Below, piece after piece: positions 1 through 9,000 of a DNA stretch of 64,000 bases (within the stretch, counting starts at the first letter, position 1; each line of letters starts with the position of its first letter). Made by a program: the position numbers and the translations under genes. The DNA is from Diogma glabrata (lineage: Eukaryota > Arthropoda > Insecta > Diptera > Cylindrotomidae): assembly GCA_963693315.1 (NCBI GenBank), contig OY856188.1:264735114-264799113 (forward strand), written 5' to 3'. The notes under the pieces are model-generated. The model did no database searches, was not told the origin of the DNA, and saw nothing but the letters and a program-made list of their open reading frames with translations.

Positions 1-800
1 AGCAGACAAGTTTTTGTCGGACAAGGTTACCCACGTGTTCTCAAACAAATTAACAACCCCCATAGTTAAAAAAAAATTACAAGATTTCGGGCAATCGGCC
101 TTTTTCGGAGCTTGCCAAACGAAAAAACGGCCGATTCGAGAAAAATGGTAGAACAAAAGTTTTCGGACACGTCAAGGACAGGTGCCTGACAAAGTATAAA
201 ATATGTGGTAATCATAACATGAAATAGCATCAGCCAAGGACTAGTAGGATTTATAGTAAACGATATATCGTACGAATTATCCAACATTTGGTTTCGCTTT
301 CCCCCTATTTGTCTCCATAGTTCATAGATCGAAGTGATTGATCAACTTTTAAATTTTCGTTTTTTTCTTTAGTTTTACTTATATTGTATATATGAAGCAA
401 GACAATTCTGTAGTTCATTATAGACTGAAGTTTGATCCCGCTCTCCATTAGAAGAGTTTGAGCGTTGATCTGCAATTCTGATGTTTTTTTCCTTTGAGTA
501 TAGAAAATGTTTGTTTCTTAATAAATGAAAAACGTGATCTACAGAGGTTAAAAAGTCGAGATTTGAACTTGACCAGTTTTGATTTTTCTGAAACTTGGCA
601 TATTAGTAGTAGAACAAAATAAAATATACAACATTATTTTACAATTTTTGAAGTTATTCTTCTTTAACGCTCGTTGTACACATTTTGATGGGGTGTTGGT
701 CGAGAAACCGCGTCACGCTTTTTTTTATAATGGACTTAGAAGTCTCGTCTTTATCACCAAAAAACATAAAGTTCAAATTGTTTTTGACTAAGAAAACTAA
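1..800. other. No gene recognised; AT-rich
   Basis: I see no coding signal here. The short open frames at 66-287, 579-791 and 685-915 show no family motif and no coding-like composition. The segment ends at a perfect palindrome (801-823), beyond which Helitron-related sequence begins. Confidence 0.5.
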
Positions 801-823
801 GCGGATAATCGACGATTATCCGC
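801..823. repeat. Perfect 23-bp palindrome at a repeat boundary
   Basis: Two 11-bp arms (GCGGATAATCG and its complement) flank a single central A. The palindrome lies exactly where similarity to the Helitron copy at 40451-41220 stops, so it may be a junction hairpin or the end of another element. Its function is unknown. Confidence 0.7.
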
Positions 824-1265
824 AAAAATTTTGTAAAGTGTGTGTAATGTGTATAATGGTCCAACTTGAGAGATATGATAGTTTTATCTCAATTAAAAGC
901 CTTAATATTTTTTAATTGCGAATTAAATGTTAAATATGGATGGTTCATAAGCAAAATTTTAGATGGCGGCGTAAATTAATTAGTTTACTGTCAAACCTGC
1001 TTTATCGACTTTTTAATCATCCGTGTAGGGCCCATATAGACTATCAAATATGTTCTCGAGCGATTATTTTGTTTCGGTGTTTGCCGCAACGGCGCTGCAA
1101 AAGGGGGAAAGGAGAATAAATTCCAAAAATATTATATGGGATTTCATACAAAACACAACTTGAATAATTTTACAAATTATCTATGAAATTTCTCATTTTA
1201 CTAAAAAAAAATAATTTTAATTTCTGAACTATTACTGACTATATATTAAGCATATATTAAGCATA
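824..1265 (+). mobile_element. Helitron-derived repeat, left piece (split by LINE)
   Basis: This is the plus-strand counterpart of the minus-strand sequence at about 41145-40560. Shared landmarks, in order, are: GGTCCAACTTGAGAGATA; an AT tract; the GATGGCGGCGTAAATTAATT block; a CTTTATCGACTTTTTAATCA block; GCAAAAGGGGGAAA; and AATTATCTATGAAATTTCTC. The true 5' terminus (TCTTATATATATAAAAATCA in the other copy) is missing here. The repeat stops at the 5' end of the LINE and resumes after its poly(A) tail at 4917, so this copy existed before the LINE inserted. Confidence 0.75.
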
Positions 1266-1809
1266 AGCTTAAGCAGGAGGGATCGATTTTGATCGATTAT
1301 GATCAATGTTGATCTACGGGTCTGACTACCCTGCGTACTCCAGTCCCTGCCATTGACATATGAGTTAGCGTGAGATATCACATACCACTGGCAATGGCAG
1401 GAGATGTCATTAGCCAAGATGATATCTTAGGGTGCTGGCGGACGAACTTTAATTAGTCAACGGCAGCACTTCCAGTCTTAGCTGGGCAGCGTTCCGTAGC
1501 GGTACCGCTCATTAGCTCTTCCGAGGAATCGAACCAACACGTAGTTATGTGTGGGCTCTGTGCCTCGATTGAAGTGGTGGGCGGTGCGTCTGGGGTGCGC
1601 TGCATCAGCTGGATTATTGGCATTTAGTTTTGTTTTGTTTTCTGCAAATTTCTCACAATTTGTTTTTCACTTATTATTTTGTTATTATTTCTTCATCTTA
1701 TCATGAAATATTGGCATATGTCATATTTTGTAGTATGATAGGATTTTTTACTTAGTTATGCATTTTAAAATAAAACACAAAAAAATAAAATAAACATTTT
1801 GATATATAT
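1266..1809 (+). promoter_or_regulatory. LINE 5' leader, probable internal promoter region
   Basis: This is a 544-bp noncoding leader ahead of the LINE start codon. From 1266 to about 1620 it is clearly more GC- and CpG-rich than its surroundings, then it returns to AT-rich sequence. LINE 5' UTRs of this kind normally carry an internal Pol II promoter, but I recognise no specific promoter element. The motif GATCRATTNTGATC recurs at about 1281-1315. Confidence 0.45.
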
Positions 1810-4800
1810 ATGGCAGTACAACCGAAAAAAAATAAGTCTGCAAGTGGTAAAGCAAATTTGCGCAATCCACCCGCCCATAAAGCGGCATGTCCACGGAATT
1901 TGCAGGGACAAAACATATATGAATCAATAAAAAATTTTAAAATACATGTTCAAAACATCTGCGGATTGAACGCTAACCATGACCACGTGCAACATCATCT
2001 TGAGCACGACAAACCGAACATTCTATTCCTTACAGAAACACAAGTTTCTGAAAATTTTCTCTTTATAGAATCGTTTAATTCCAAATATAGGCTCGAATCA
2101 GCTTTCAAACTCCATCAGGGCGTATGCGCATTCATTCATGAGAGTGTTGCGTACACGCGCTTTCCAAATTTTGAACTACACGGTGACGGCTTCAATACAA
2201 TGGTTTTAAAGATTTGTCTTCCAGAAATGACTTTTTTTACAATAGCTTTATACCGGTCCCCCAACAAACGTAACCCAAACTTTTTTAATATACTGACAAA
2301 AATTATGGACGAGATTAGAGCAAAGTCCCCTAATTGTGAAGTTATCGTTACCGGTGACTTCAACGTCCACAACAAATCATGGTTGGAATTCTCCAAATCG
2401 ACCGACGATGTTGACAATAGTGGAAAACTGGCAGAAATTTTTGCCGCGTCGCAGGGCCTATTCCAAATTGTAAAAAGCCCGACTTTCACTCCCCGTAATG
2501 GCGGTGATAATAGTTTTCTACTAGATCTCTATCTTACCACAATGCCAGATATTACGAGTGTCGATGTTGCGAAAGGTAGTATTGGAAATTCTGATCATTA
2601 TTTAATCTCATCAGTTATCAAAACTGATTTACTTAAAACTACAGCTCCCAAACCCCGTAAAATATTTCACTACTCAAAAATGGATAAGAGTGGTCTTCAA
2701 AATTTTTTCCATGGTTTCCCTTTCGACCGTCATTGTTTTTACACTGACAATGTAAATGTTTCTGCTCAAAACTTTACAGAAACCATCCAATTTGCTATAA
2801 ATAAATTTGTCCCTTTCTCCATAGTAAAACCCAAACAAAAATACTTGTATTCGAAAGCTGCCAAAACGGCACTTAGAAACAAACGTAGATCATTTAATAT
2901 TTGGATTCATAACAAAACTCCCACTAATCGATCCCAATATCTAAAGGCCAACAAAATATCTAATCAGATTATCTCAAACGAAAAGTCCGAAATTGACAGA
3001 GCGAAAGCCTCAAAACTTACGTCTATGTCTGTTTCTGACAAGAGTTTCTACAGTGCCATTAATTCTTTAAATTCTGGTACAAAATTTTCTATTCCCCCTA
3101 TTATTGATGGTGATTTAATCGTCAATGATCCCGCAAGAAAAGCTAACTTGTTCGCTGAACGCTTTGCTCTGAACTCCACTGTTTTGGAAACTCCTAAAGA
3201 AATACCCCAAATCCAGTCTTCAGGAGTTAATATGAATGAACTTCACTTCAAACCCAAAATAGTCGCTAAACTTTTAAAGGGGTTAAACATCAACAAAGCA
3301 TCAGGAATGGACAATATTCCACCCATTATTTTAAAAACCTTTTCCAAAGAACTTGCACCAACTTTAACTAAAATATTCTACCAATCCTACAAATCTGGTA
3401 TATTTCCCTCGTGCTGGAAGTTGGCAAATGTCCAGCCCGTCCCCAAAAAGGGACCAAAATCCGATATCTCAAATTATAGGCCAATAGCTTTACTATCGGT
3501 CCTATCCAAAGTCTATGAGCATTATATTAATACACATATTTCAAAATTTCTGGAAGAAAATCATTTAATATCCGACAGCCAATACGGTTTTCGAAACAAA
3601 AGATCAACTACCGATCTATTAAACTATGTAGCGCATTGTTGGAACAGCATACTTGATAAAGGTGGTGAAACATACGTTATCGCTTTAGACATCTCCAAGG
3701 CATTCGATCGAGTCTGGCATGCCAACTTAATCAACAAGCTCGTTGCGTACGGTTTTCATCCCAATGTTGTGAAGCTGATTCAAAATTTTCTATCCGGCCG
3801 ATACATTTCGGTAACCTTAGACGGATATTCTTCTGAGTCTAAACTAATTAACGCTGGTGTACCCCAAGGCTCAGTATTGTCCCCAACCCTATTTTTGATT
3901 TATATCAACGAATTGTTGAAAATCACCAGCAACCCAATAAATAGTTTTGCAGATGATAGTACTCTGCACAAGTCGTTCGAGCCCCTTCCTTCAAAAGGTA
4001 AAATGCACGAACGAATTAATCCTGCCCGGAGAGACGCTGCCATAAACGTGAACAAAGACCTGAATAAAGTTGCCGACTGGGGTGACCAAAACCTTGTCAA
4101 TTTCAACTCCACCAAAACACAGCTGTTGATTGTTTCCAGATTAAAGACCGAGTTCCCCAAAGATATTTTATTTAGTATGTGTGATGAACCAATAGGTGAA
4201 TGTAAAAACATTCGTTTATTGGGTGTCACAGTTTCAAATGACCTACTCTGGAACGATCATGTAATGGCGATGGCAAAAAGCGCGTCTAAAAAACTCGGCC
4301 TCCTAAATAGATGCAAAAAATTTTTCACTCCATACCAATTGCTCCATGTTTATAAGTCCTATATTCGTCCCTGTATGGAGTACTGCTGTCAAGTTTGGGG
4401 TGCTGCCTCTGTTTCCATCTTGGCCCTCTTGGACTCTGTTCAAAAGCGAGCTATACGAATTGTAGGTGATCGAACTTTGACATCACAACTTGATTCCCTA
4501 CAACATCGTCGCACTGTTGCTGACCTCGTTGTTTTTTACAAATATCGTCATCAGCAGTGCTCAGATGAAATCAGCGGCATCATGCCTCAAACTTATTCTT
4601 ACCCCCGTTCCACTCGGCAATCGGCTGCCGCAACCAGTGAAACGGTAAAGATCCCGCGCTGTCATACTGGCAGATCGCAGAGAGACTTCTTTGTCCGAAC
4701 TGCGTACAAATGGAATAGTTTGCCGGAACACTTAGTCTCAGGTGGCTTCAACCCACAGATGTTTAAAAAAAGCGTTAATCTACACCTCAGAACGCCAGTT

Positions 4801-4833
4801 GTTGTGGGACCCAGGTCTAGACCTAGGTCTTAA
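1810..4833 (+). CDS. LINE ORF: APE endonuclease + reverse transcriptase, 1007 aa
   Basis: This is a self-mobilising polyprotein that nicks target DNA and copies its own RNA by target-primed reverse transcription. The N-terminal apurinic-type endonuclease (about residues 43-270) shows HVQNICGLNA (Asn49), LTETQ (Glu76), YRSPN (Tyr148), GDFNVHN (Asp182, Asn184) and GNSDHYLI (Ser261-Asp262-His263), so its catalytic set is complete. The reverse transcriptase (about 480-770) shows KASGMDNIPP, NYRPIALLSVLSK, QYGFRNKRSTTD, LDISKAFDRVWH, AGVPQGSVLSP and FADD (residues 713-716, the polymerase aspartates). The C-terminal region has the RTAYKWNSLPEHLV pattern of CR1/L2-group elements. There are no internal stops, which suggests a young insertion. 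The first ATG at 1810 is used because no upstream in-frame ATG precedes the endonuclease. Mobility itself is not shown. Confidence 0.95.
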   Translation: MAVQPKKNKSASGKANLRNPPAHKAACPRNLQGQNIYESIKNFKIHVQNICGLNANHDHVQHHLEHDKPNILFLTETQVSENFLFIESFNSKYRLESAFKLHQGVCAFIHESVAYTRFPNFELHGDGFNTMVLKICLPEMTFFTIALYRSPNKRNPNFFNILTKIMDEIRAKSPNCEVIVTGDFNVHNKSWLEFSKSTDDVDNSGKLAEIFAASQGLFQIVKSPTFTPRNGGDNSFLLDLYLTTMPDITSVDVAKGSIGNSDHYLISSVIKTDLLKTTAPKPRKIFHYSKMDKSGLQNFFHGFPFDRHCFYTDNVNVSAQNFTETIQFAINKFVPFSIVKPKQKYLYSKAAKTALRNKRRSFNIWIHNKTPTNRSQYLKANKISNQIISNEKSEIDRAKASKLTSMSVSDKSFYSAINSLNSGTKFSIPPIIDGDLIVNDPARKANLFAERFALNSTVLETPKEIPQIQSSGVNMNELHFKPKIVAKLLKGLNINKASGMDNIPPIILKTFSKELAPTLTKIFYQSYKSGIFPSCWKLANVQPVPKKGPKSDISNYRPIALLSVLSKVYEHYINTHISKFLEENHLISDSQYGFRNKRSTTDLLNYVAHCWNSILDKGGETYVIALDISKAFDRVWHANLINKLVAYGFHPNVVKLIQNFLSGRYISVTLDGYSSESKLINAGVPQGSVLSPTLFLIYINELLKITSNPINSFADDSTLHKSFEPLPSKGKMHERINPARRDAAINVNKDLNKVADWGDQNLVNFNSTKTQLLIVSRLKTEFPKDILFSMCDEPIGECKNIRLLGVTVSNDLLWNDHVMAMAKSASKKLGLLNRCKKFFTPYQLLHVYKSYIRPCMEYCCQVWGAASVSILALLDSVQKRAIRIVGDRTLTSQLDSLQHRRTVADLVVFYKYRHQQCSDEISGIMPQTYSYPRSTRQSAAATSETVKIPRCHTGRSQRDFFVRTAYKWNSLPEHLVSGGFNPQMFKKSVNLHLRTPVVVGPRSRPRS

Positions 4834-4916
4834 AAGGTATTTATGTGTTGTTGTGACACATATTCTAAACCCTATTACACAACACATTTTATTAAAAAAA
4901 AAAAAAAAAAAAAAAA
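4834..4916 (+). other. LINE 3' UTR with conserved hairpin and poly(A)
   Basis: A 6-bp stem (ATGTGT at 4843-4848, ACACAT at 4856-4861) encloses a 7-nt loop. The same stem is kept in the stubs at 43.7 kb and 32.4 kb while the flanking sequence varies. In several LINE groups a 3' stem-loop is what the reverse transcriptase recognises, so this is a plausible recognition element. A perfect palindrome, AGGTCTAGACCT (4814-4825), lies just upstream inside the last codons. The tail is 23 A residues. Confidence 0.7.
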
Positions 4917-5215
4917 TATAAAACATATTATTTTCTTATGTCCGTAAAACAAATACCTAAATAGGTTAAATTTTTCATACAACTTTGTATGGGAAATTTT
5001 GGCAATTTTTATGTTTCTTTTTTGAGCTACTTAAGAATACTATTTTATATATTATTACGCTTAATATACACTCGATAGGATAGTTTTTATCTCAATTAAA
5101 CGTTTTAATATATTTTTATTGCGAATTGAATGTTAAATGTGGTTCATAAACCATCTTTCAGAAGGCGGCGTAAATTAGTTAAGTGACACAACTTAATCAT
5201 GGACTTTTTAAGTGT
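4917..5215 (+). mobile_element. Helitron-derived repeat, right piece
   Basis: This continues the repeat interrupted by the LINE. The TTCTTNTGTCCGTAAAA block, GGTTAAATTTTTCATACAA and TTTGTATGGGAAATTTTGGC match the minus strand of 40560-40480. From about 5045 a second, more diverged start of the same element appears (GATAGGATAGTTTTTATCTC, then the GGCGGCGTAAATTAGTTAAG block). The arrangement matches the tandem 5' ends of the Helitron at 40.2-41.2 kb. Confidence 0.65.
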
Positions 5216-5274
5216 GTATGAATGAATGGCCAAAGAAGTATAACTTCCACCGTCTGGTCCGACGCAGACCCTAG

Positions 5275-6475
5275 TTTTTTTTAAAGTGCATAGCTTGAGC
5301 ATAGGCGGCACCCCAACATGCATGAAAAATGAAAATTCTGCCAATCCGATATACCTTTGAAATTAAATTGCTCAAGAACGGCTATACTGATTTCAGCAAA
5401 CTTTTTTTGGTTTAATAGATTATTACTTTCAGTTAGCCGTTTGAAAAAAAATTAGTTAATTGTTTTTGTAATTAATTTTTAAATGAAAATATTAAAAAAA
5501 CTTTTTTAAAGATGGCGCTAGGGTCGAATATCAATTGGAATTTAATTAATTTTTTTCCTGAAAATAGTTCTATCCTTATTCTAAAATACATCAAATTTAC
5601 AAAGAGGCCTTTAATTTTTGTGATATTTAATTTTAAAGATTTTTAGTACGACTAAAATTCTAATTTTTCATCATTTTTTCAAACTCATTTTTTCTTCCAT
5701 TAACAAAAAATGTTAAATTCAATTATATTTTTACTTTTTTTTTTAATGTAGTTCTATCTATCCTTACTTTAAAATATTTCAAATGTACAAAGAGAGGTTA
5801 GTTCGTGTTCGTGAGATTTTTAATTTTAAAGATTTTTGGTCCAACTAAAATTAGAATTTTTCATCATTTTTTCGAACTTCAGGGGTTAAAATTTTTTGTT
5901 GATAAAAATTGTTCGTAAAAATAATGAACAATTAGAATTTTAAACGGACTAAAAATTTTGAAAATTAAACATCTCAAGAACATGAATTCTCTTTGTAAAT
6001 TTGATGTATTTTAAAGTAAGGATAGAACTATATTTAAAAAAAAAAAAGTTAAAATTTAATTGAATTTAGCATTTTTTGTTAATGGAAGTTGTTTGAAAAA
6101 AATGATGAATTTTAGTCGTACTAAAAACCTTTAAAAAAAATATCTCAAGAACAAAACTTAACCCCTCTTTGTAAATTTAATATATTTCAGAGTAAAGATA
6201 GAACTATTTTCAGGAAAAAAATTAATTAAATTCCAATTGATATTCGACCCTAGCGCTATCTTCAAAAAAGTTTTTTTAATATTTTCATTTAAAAATTAAT
6301 TACAAAAACAATTAACTAATTTTTTTTCAAACGGCTAATTAATCATCTATCAAACCAAAAAAAGTTTTTTTATTCCAAAGCAATTTAATTTCAAATTTTT
6401 ATCGGATTGGCAGAATTTTCATTTTACATGTATTTTGGGGTCCCCCTATGCTCAAACTATGCACTTTAAAAAAAT
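5275..6475. mobile_element. 1.2-kb foldback element
   Basis: The whole segment is one long inverted repeat centred near 5880, with arms of about 600 bp that pair with few mismatches. Its ends are TTTTAAAGTGCATAG (left) and CTATGCACTTTAAAA (right). Each arm contains two degenerate tandem copies of a unit of about 185 bp, which starts at GTTCTATCCTTA and passes through AAATTTACAAAGAG. It has no coding capacity, and I found no clear target duplication. A transcript across it would form a long double-stranded hairpin. Confidence 0.9.
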
Positions 6476-6981
6476 TGTAAAATAAATTGTATTTTTTATT
6501 TTGTCCATACTATTAATATGCCAAGTTTCAGGAAAATCAAAAATGGTCAAGTTTTCACAACTCGGTCTAGAACACGTTTTTCTTCTATAGTTTAAAAACT
6601 AATTGCCTTTTGGAAAAATACCATGATGCAAATATAACAATAATGCTATGATATTCTTTTACCTTCGTCTATTAACATCGTTGTTCAAATTTTAATATAG
6701 TTCATGGGCAAGAGTATTAATCTGGTTTAATTTTTTTAGTACAAAGTAAAAAGCACCTTAAGCTGTTATACCGGTAGCCCTTTCTTTACTCAGTTTTTGT
6801 ACTGCTAGCTATAAGCGGTTCGATAATAATCTAATTTCTTAAAAATATTTCTATATCCTTGTCCTTATCATTAATTTTTTCAGAGCCTAATCGAGTGCAG
6901 TATTAATGCAATTTCAAAAATCAATTTATTTTATTGCTGCAGTTAGTAGGTGATAAAATTTTAGTTCTTACTGGCGATTTC
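6476..6981. other. No gene; contains a minus-strand poly(A) signal
   Basis: AT-rich sequence. On the minus strand AATAAAATAAA (6925-6935) lies 47 bp beyond the stop of the ORF at 6982, which is where a cleavage signal for that exon would be expected. Nothing else was recognised. Confidence 0.35.
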
Positions 6982-7239
6982 TTAAGTGCACGAAGACATA
7001 ACTCGAGATTCTGCTATTTTATCGTTTTCAAATAATATGTTTCCGTCGTCGTAAAAGTTGTTGTTATATTCTACTTGTTCTGCGGCGTCTTCATCTTCAA
7101 AATCTATTAAACCATCATCATCTTCTTTGACTAACCTTACATCATCACTATTGTTACCACAAGCATTTATTCTCAAGGATCTATATTTTAAGGTGATAGA
7201 AGTAAGATTTATTAATTTTATAAATCTACTTAGCTTCAA
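6982..7239 (-). CDS. Possible 3'-terminal exon encoding an acidic tail
   Basis: I do not recognise this gene. The open frame codes for 85 residues. From about residue 25 it is strongly acidic and polar (SLRINACGNNSDDVRLVKED, then FEDEDAAEQVEYNNNFYDD). A plausible splice acceptor (AAATATAG) sits at about 7182 on the minus strand, so the coding part may be only 6982-7181. An AATAAA lies 47 bp past the TAA. The balanced codon use and the poly(A) signal argue for a real terminal exon of a host or transposon gene, but no partner exon is visible and chance cannot be excluded. Confidence 0.3.
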   Translation of the reverse strand: MKLSRFIKLINLTSITLKYRSLRINACGNNSDDVRLVKEDDDGLIDFEDEDAAEQVEYNNNFYDDGNILFENDKIAESRVMSSCT

Positions 7240-7594
7240 ATGGTCGTTTAAATGCTCTATATTTTATGACTTAAAACCTTTGAAACTATTTCACAGCACT
7301 ACTCATTTACAAACTTATCTAAAATGCACTTTATAATATAAATTTTCCGTAACCATTTCTTGTCCAGATCAACAAAAGTAACAGTGAGAGTGCCGTAAGC
7401 ATTTTGTTTTTGCAATACCCTTTCTTTCTCTTTATGACATGAACAATACATTTAAATGGATATTAGGTAAATGGGATAAACACTAAAATGGGTATTTAGC
7501 AAACAAAATAGAAAACAGCTCATTTCATATTACTATTTTATTCCATGCAACACGTAGATATTATACAAAATTTTCCTTAGCTTTATTAAAATAT
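7240..7594. other. No feature recognised
   Basis: AT-rich sequence with no coding, repeat or structural signal that I can support. Confidence 0.4.
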
Positions 7595-7830
7595 GTTATA
7601 AACATTATAGTACATTATGATGCAAGGACGTAAAGCTAAAGATTTTGGACACATGTGGAGTTTGCAAAGGCGCTAGCCGAGATTTCCACCCACATTAAGT
7701 CCAAAATAGGCAAGTAAGGCATTTAAAAAAAAAGTTTATTCTAAATTAAAATTATAAATTTGCATAAATTTTGAAATAAAAATATGTTAAACAAGTAACC
7801 TTTGAAAAAAAAAACCTTTTATAAAAAATA
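7595..7830 (+). repeat. Dispersed repeat with snap-back hairpin (copy 1)
   Basis: Similar on the opposite strand to 48240-48450: both carry AGTACATTATGATGC, then the AAGCTAAAGATTTTGGAC block, then ACATTAAGTCCAAAATAG, then ATAAAAATATGTNNAACAAG. The core 7642-7707 folds back: ATTTTGGAC and ATGTGG pair with CCACAT and GTCCAAAAT around a centre reading GGCGCTAGCCGAG. The other copy lies inside a foldback with long terminal arms, so this may be the internal part of a decayed element of the same family. Confidence 0.75.
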
Positions 7831-8613
7831 ACATCCTCAAAAAACATCGTTTTTTTTCTTTGCTTCATAAAGTGTGCAATGTTAAATCATTATACATGCA
7901 CACGTTTTACAGGTATAACGTTCTGTTTTACTTTTTCCTATCTTTCACACTTTATTTGTGTATAATGTTTTGGATGTTTTGGTAAAAGTTTTTAGTGTTA
8001 TATACTGTCAAACATTTAAAACAAGGCAACTATGTTTTGACACTTTACAGAAAGAGTATTTTGATTTTAAAATGAATGTGTTTGTGCAGAGGTCTAGCAA
8101 GTACTTTCTAAAATCTGAAATTTAGTATACAGGTGAAGAATATTATTATAATTACAAAATATGTAGTCAGTCAGTTTATTTCTGTAACAAATGTCGTCAG
8201 TCGCAAATAAAAGGTTGCCGTTCTGTAATACGGCGCGCTCAATAAATATTAACATATATTGAATGAAGTTTCTTTTTTCAATGGATATTCATTTTATTGC
8301 ATGTACATTGAAGCTGATCTACTCGAACGACTATTAAAATATATAATATTAAACTTAAATAACAAAATTAATAAAATAATATACAGATTTTAATAAAGTA
8401 TATTTAACAAATTCCTTTTAGTCTTGAGCATGAAATAGCATTCTAATATGAGTCGCTGTAGTTGTTGTAAACATCACTTGAGTCATCATTTTGTGGATCA
8501 GTTATATCTGACAATTCATCATCTGCATTAATATAAGTGCAAGAGCAATAAGCGCAATGTTTAATTTCAAAATAATTAAATACGTAAGATAAACAGGCAT
8601 ACCACGTACAATC
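7831..8613. other. No gene firmly supported
   Basis: AT-rich. On the minus strand a short frame at about 8447-8540 ends in an acidic tail (DELSDITDPQNDD) after a possible acceptor (TTAATGCAG). It is too short to support as a gene. Confidence 0.35.
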
Positions 8614-8680
8614 TATTACTATTATTTATTATTATTATTATTCTTTCTATTATTAATATTTATTATTATTATTATTTTTT
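8614..8680. repeat. (TTA)n-type microsatellite
   Basis: Interrupted ATT/TTA trinucleotide run directly upstream of a coding fragment. Confidence 0.8.
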
Positions 8681-8683
8681 TGT

Positions 8684-8887
8684 GTTGGCAACGCATTACG
8701 ATGTATTAATGTCAGTGAGATTCATGAAAAATTGGGAGAATCAACTTGCTCTGCTATTCTAGCTCTGCACGCTTTCACTGGTTGCGATCAAAACCCAGCA
8801 TTTTTCAGAAAAGGAAAAAAGCGTCCATATAATTTAATGATTCAGTTTGAAGACTTTCGAACAGCGTATCATATGCCTGTGCCGTAA
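8684..8887 (+). pseudogene. Fragment of an invertebrate LHAFTGCD-motif protein
   Basis: A 67-codon open stretch reads GNALRCINVSEIHEKLGEST, then AILALHAFTGCDQNPAFFRK, ending at TAA 8885. From memory, the motif (S/A)xLxALHAFTGCDxxxxFxxKGKK belongs to a large family of uncharacterised, often multicopy proteins of invertebrates that may be linked to mobile DNA. I cannot assign a reaction. The frame has no start codon (it runs straight out of the microsatellite) and no continuation, so it is a truncated remnant. The giant foldback begins 114 bp downstream and may have helped break it. Confidence 0.55.
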
Positions 8888-9000
8888 AATTGTGATCTTT
8901 TATCTACATTTCAAGAAAAAAATAATTTTATTTTAAAATTTTTAAAAAACATCACCCCCACATCAAAATTTGAAATAACGCAACGAATTCATTATAATAT

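Larger units (their letters stand above)
1266..4916 (+). mobile_element. Apparently intact non-LTR retrotransposon (LINE), about 3.65 kb
   Basis: The element has a GC-richer 5' leader (1266-1809), a single endonuclease-reverse transcriptase ORF (1810-4833), a short 3' UTR with a hairpin, and a 23-nt poly(A) tail (4894-4916). Its boundaries come from comparison with the uninterrupted Helitron copy near 40.5 kb: Helitron similarity ends at about 1265 and resumes at 4917. The left flank has an 11-bp tandem (TATTAAGCATA twice), but no clean target-site duplication is visible. No ORF1 (gag-like) is present, so the element is either a one-ORF type or 5'-truncated. The C-terminal region suggests the CR1/L2/Daphne-like part of the LINE tree rather than RTE; this assignment is inference. 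Two truncated relatives lie at 32355-32485 (minus) and 43620-43735 (plus). Confidence 0.9.

Noticed and set aside
2136..4229. Minus-strand frames opposite the LINE ORF (2136-2489, 3900-4229)
   Set aside because: Shadows of the well-supported plus-strand coding sequence.
8447..8620. Short acidic frame on the minus strand (DELSDITDPQNDD)
   Set aside because: Too short, no poly(A) signal close by, and no partner exon.
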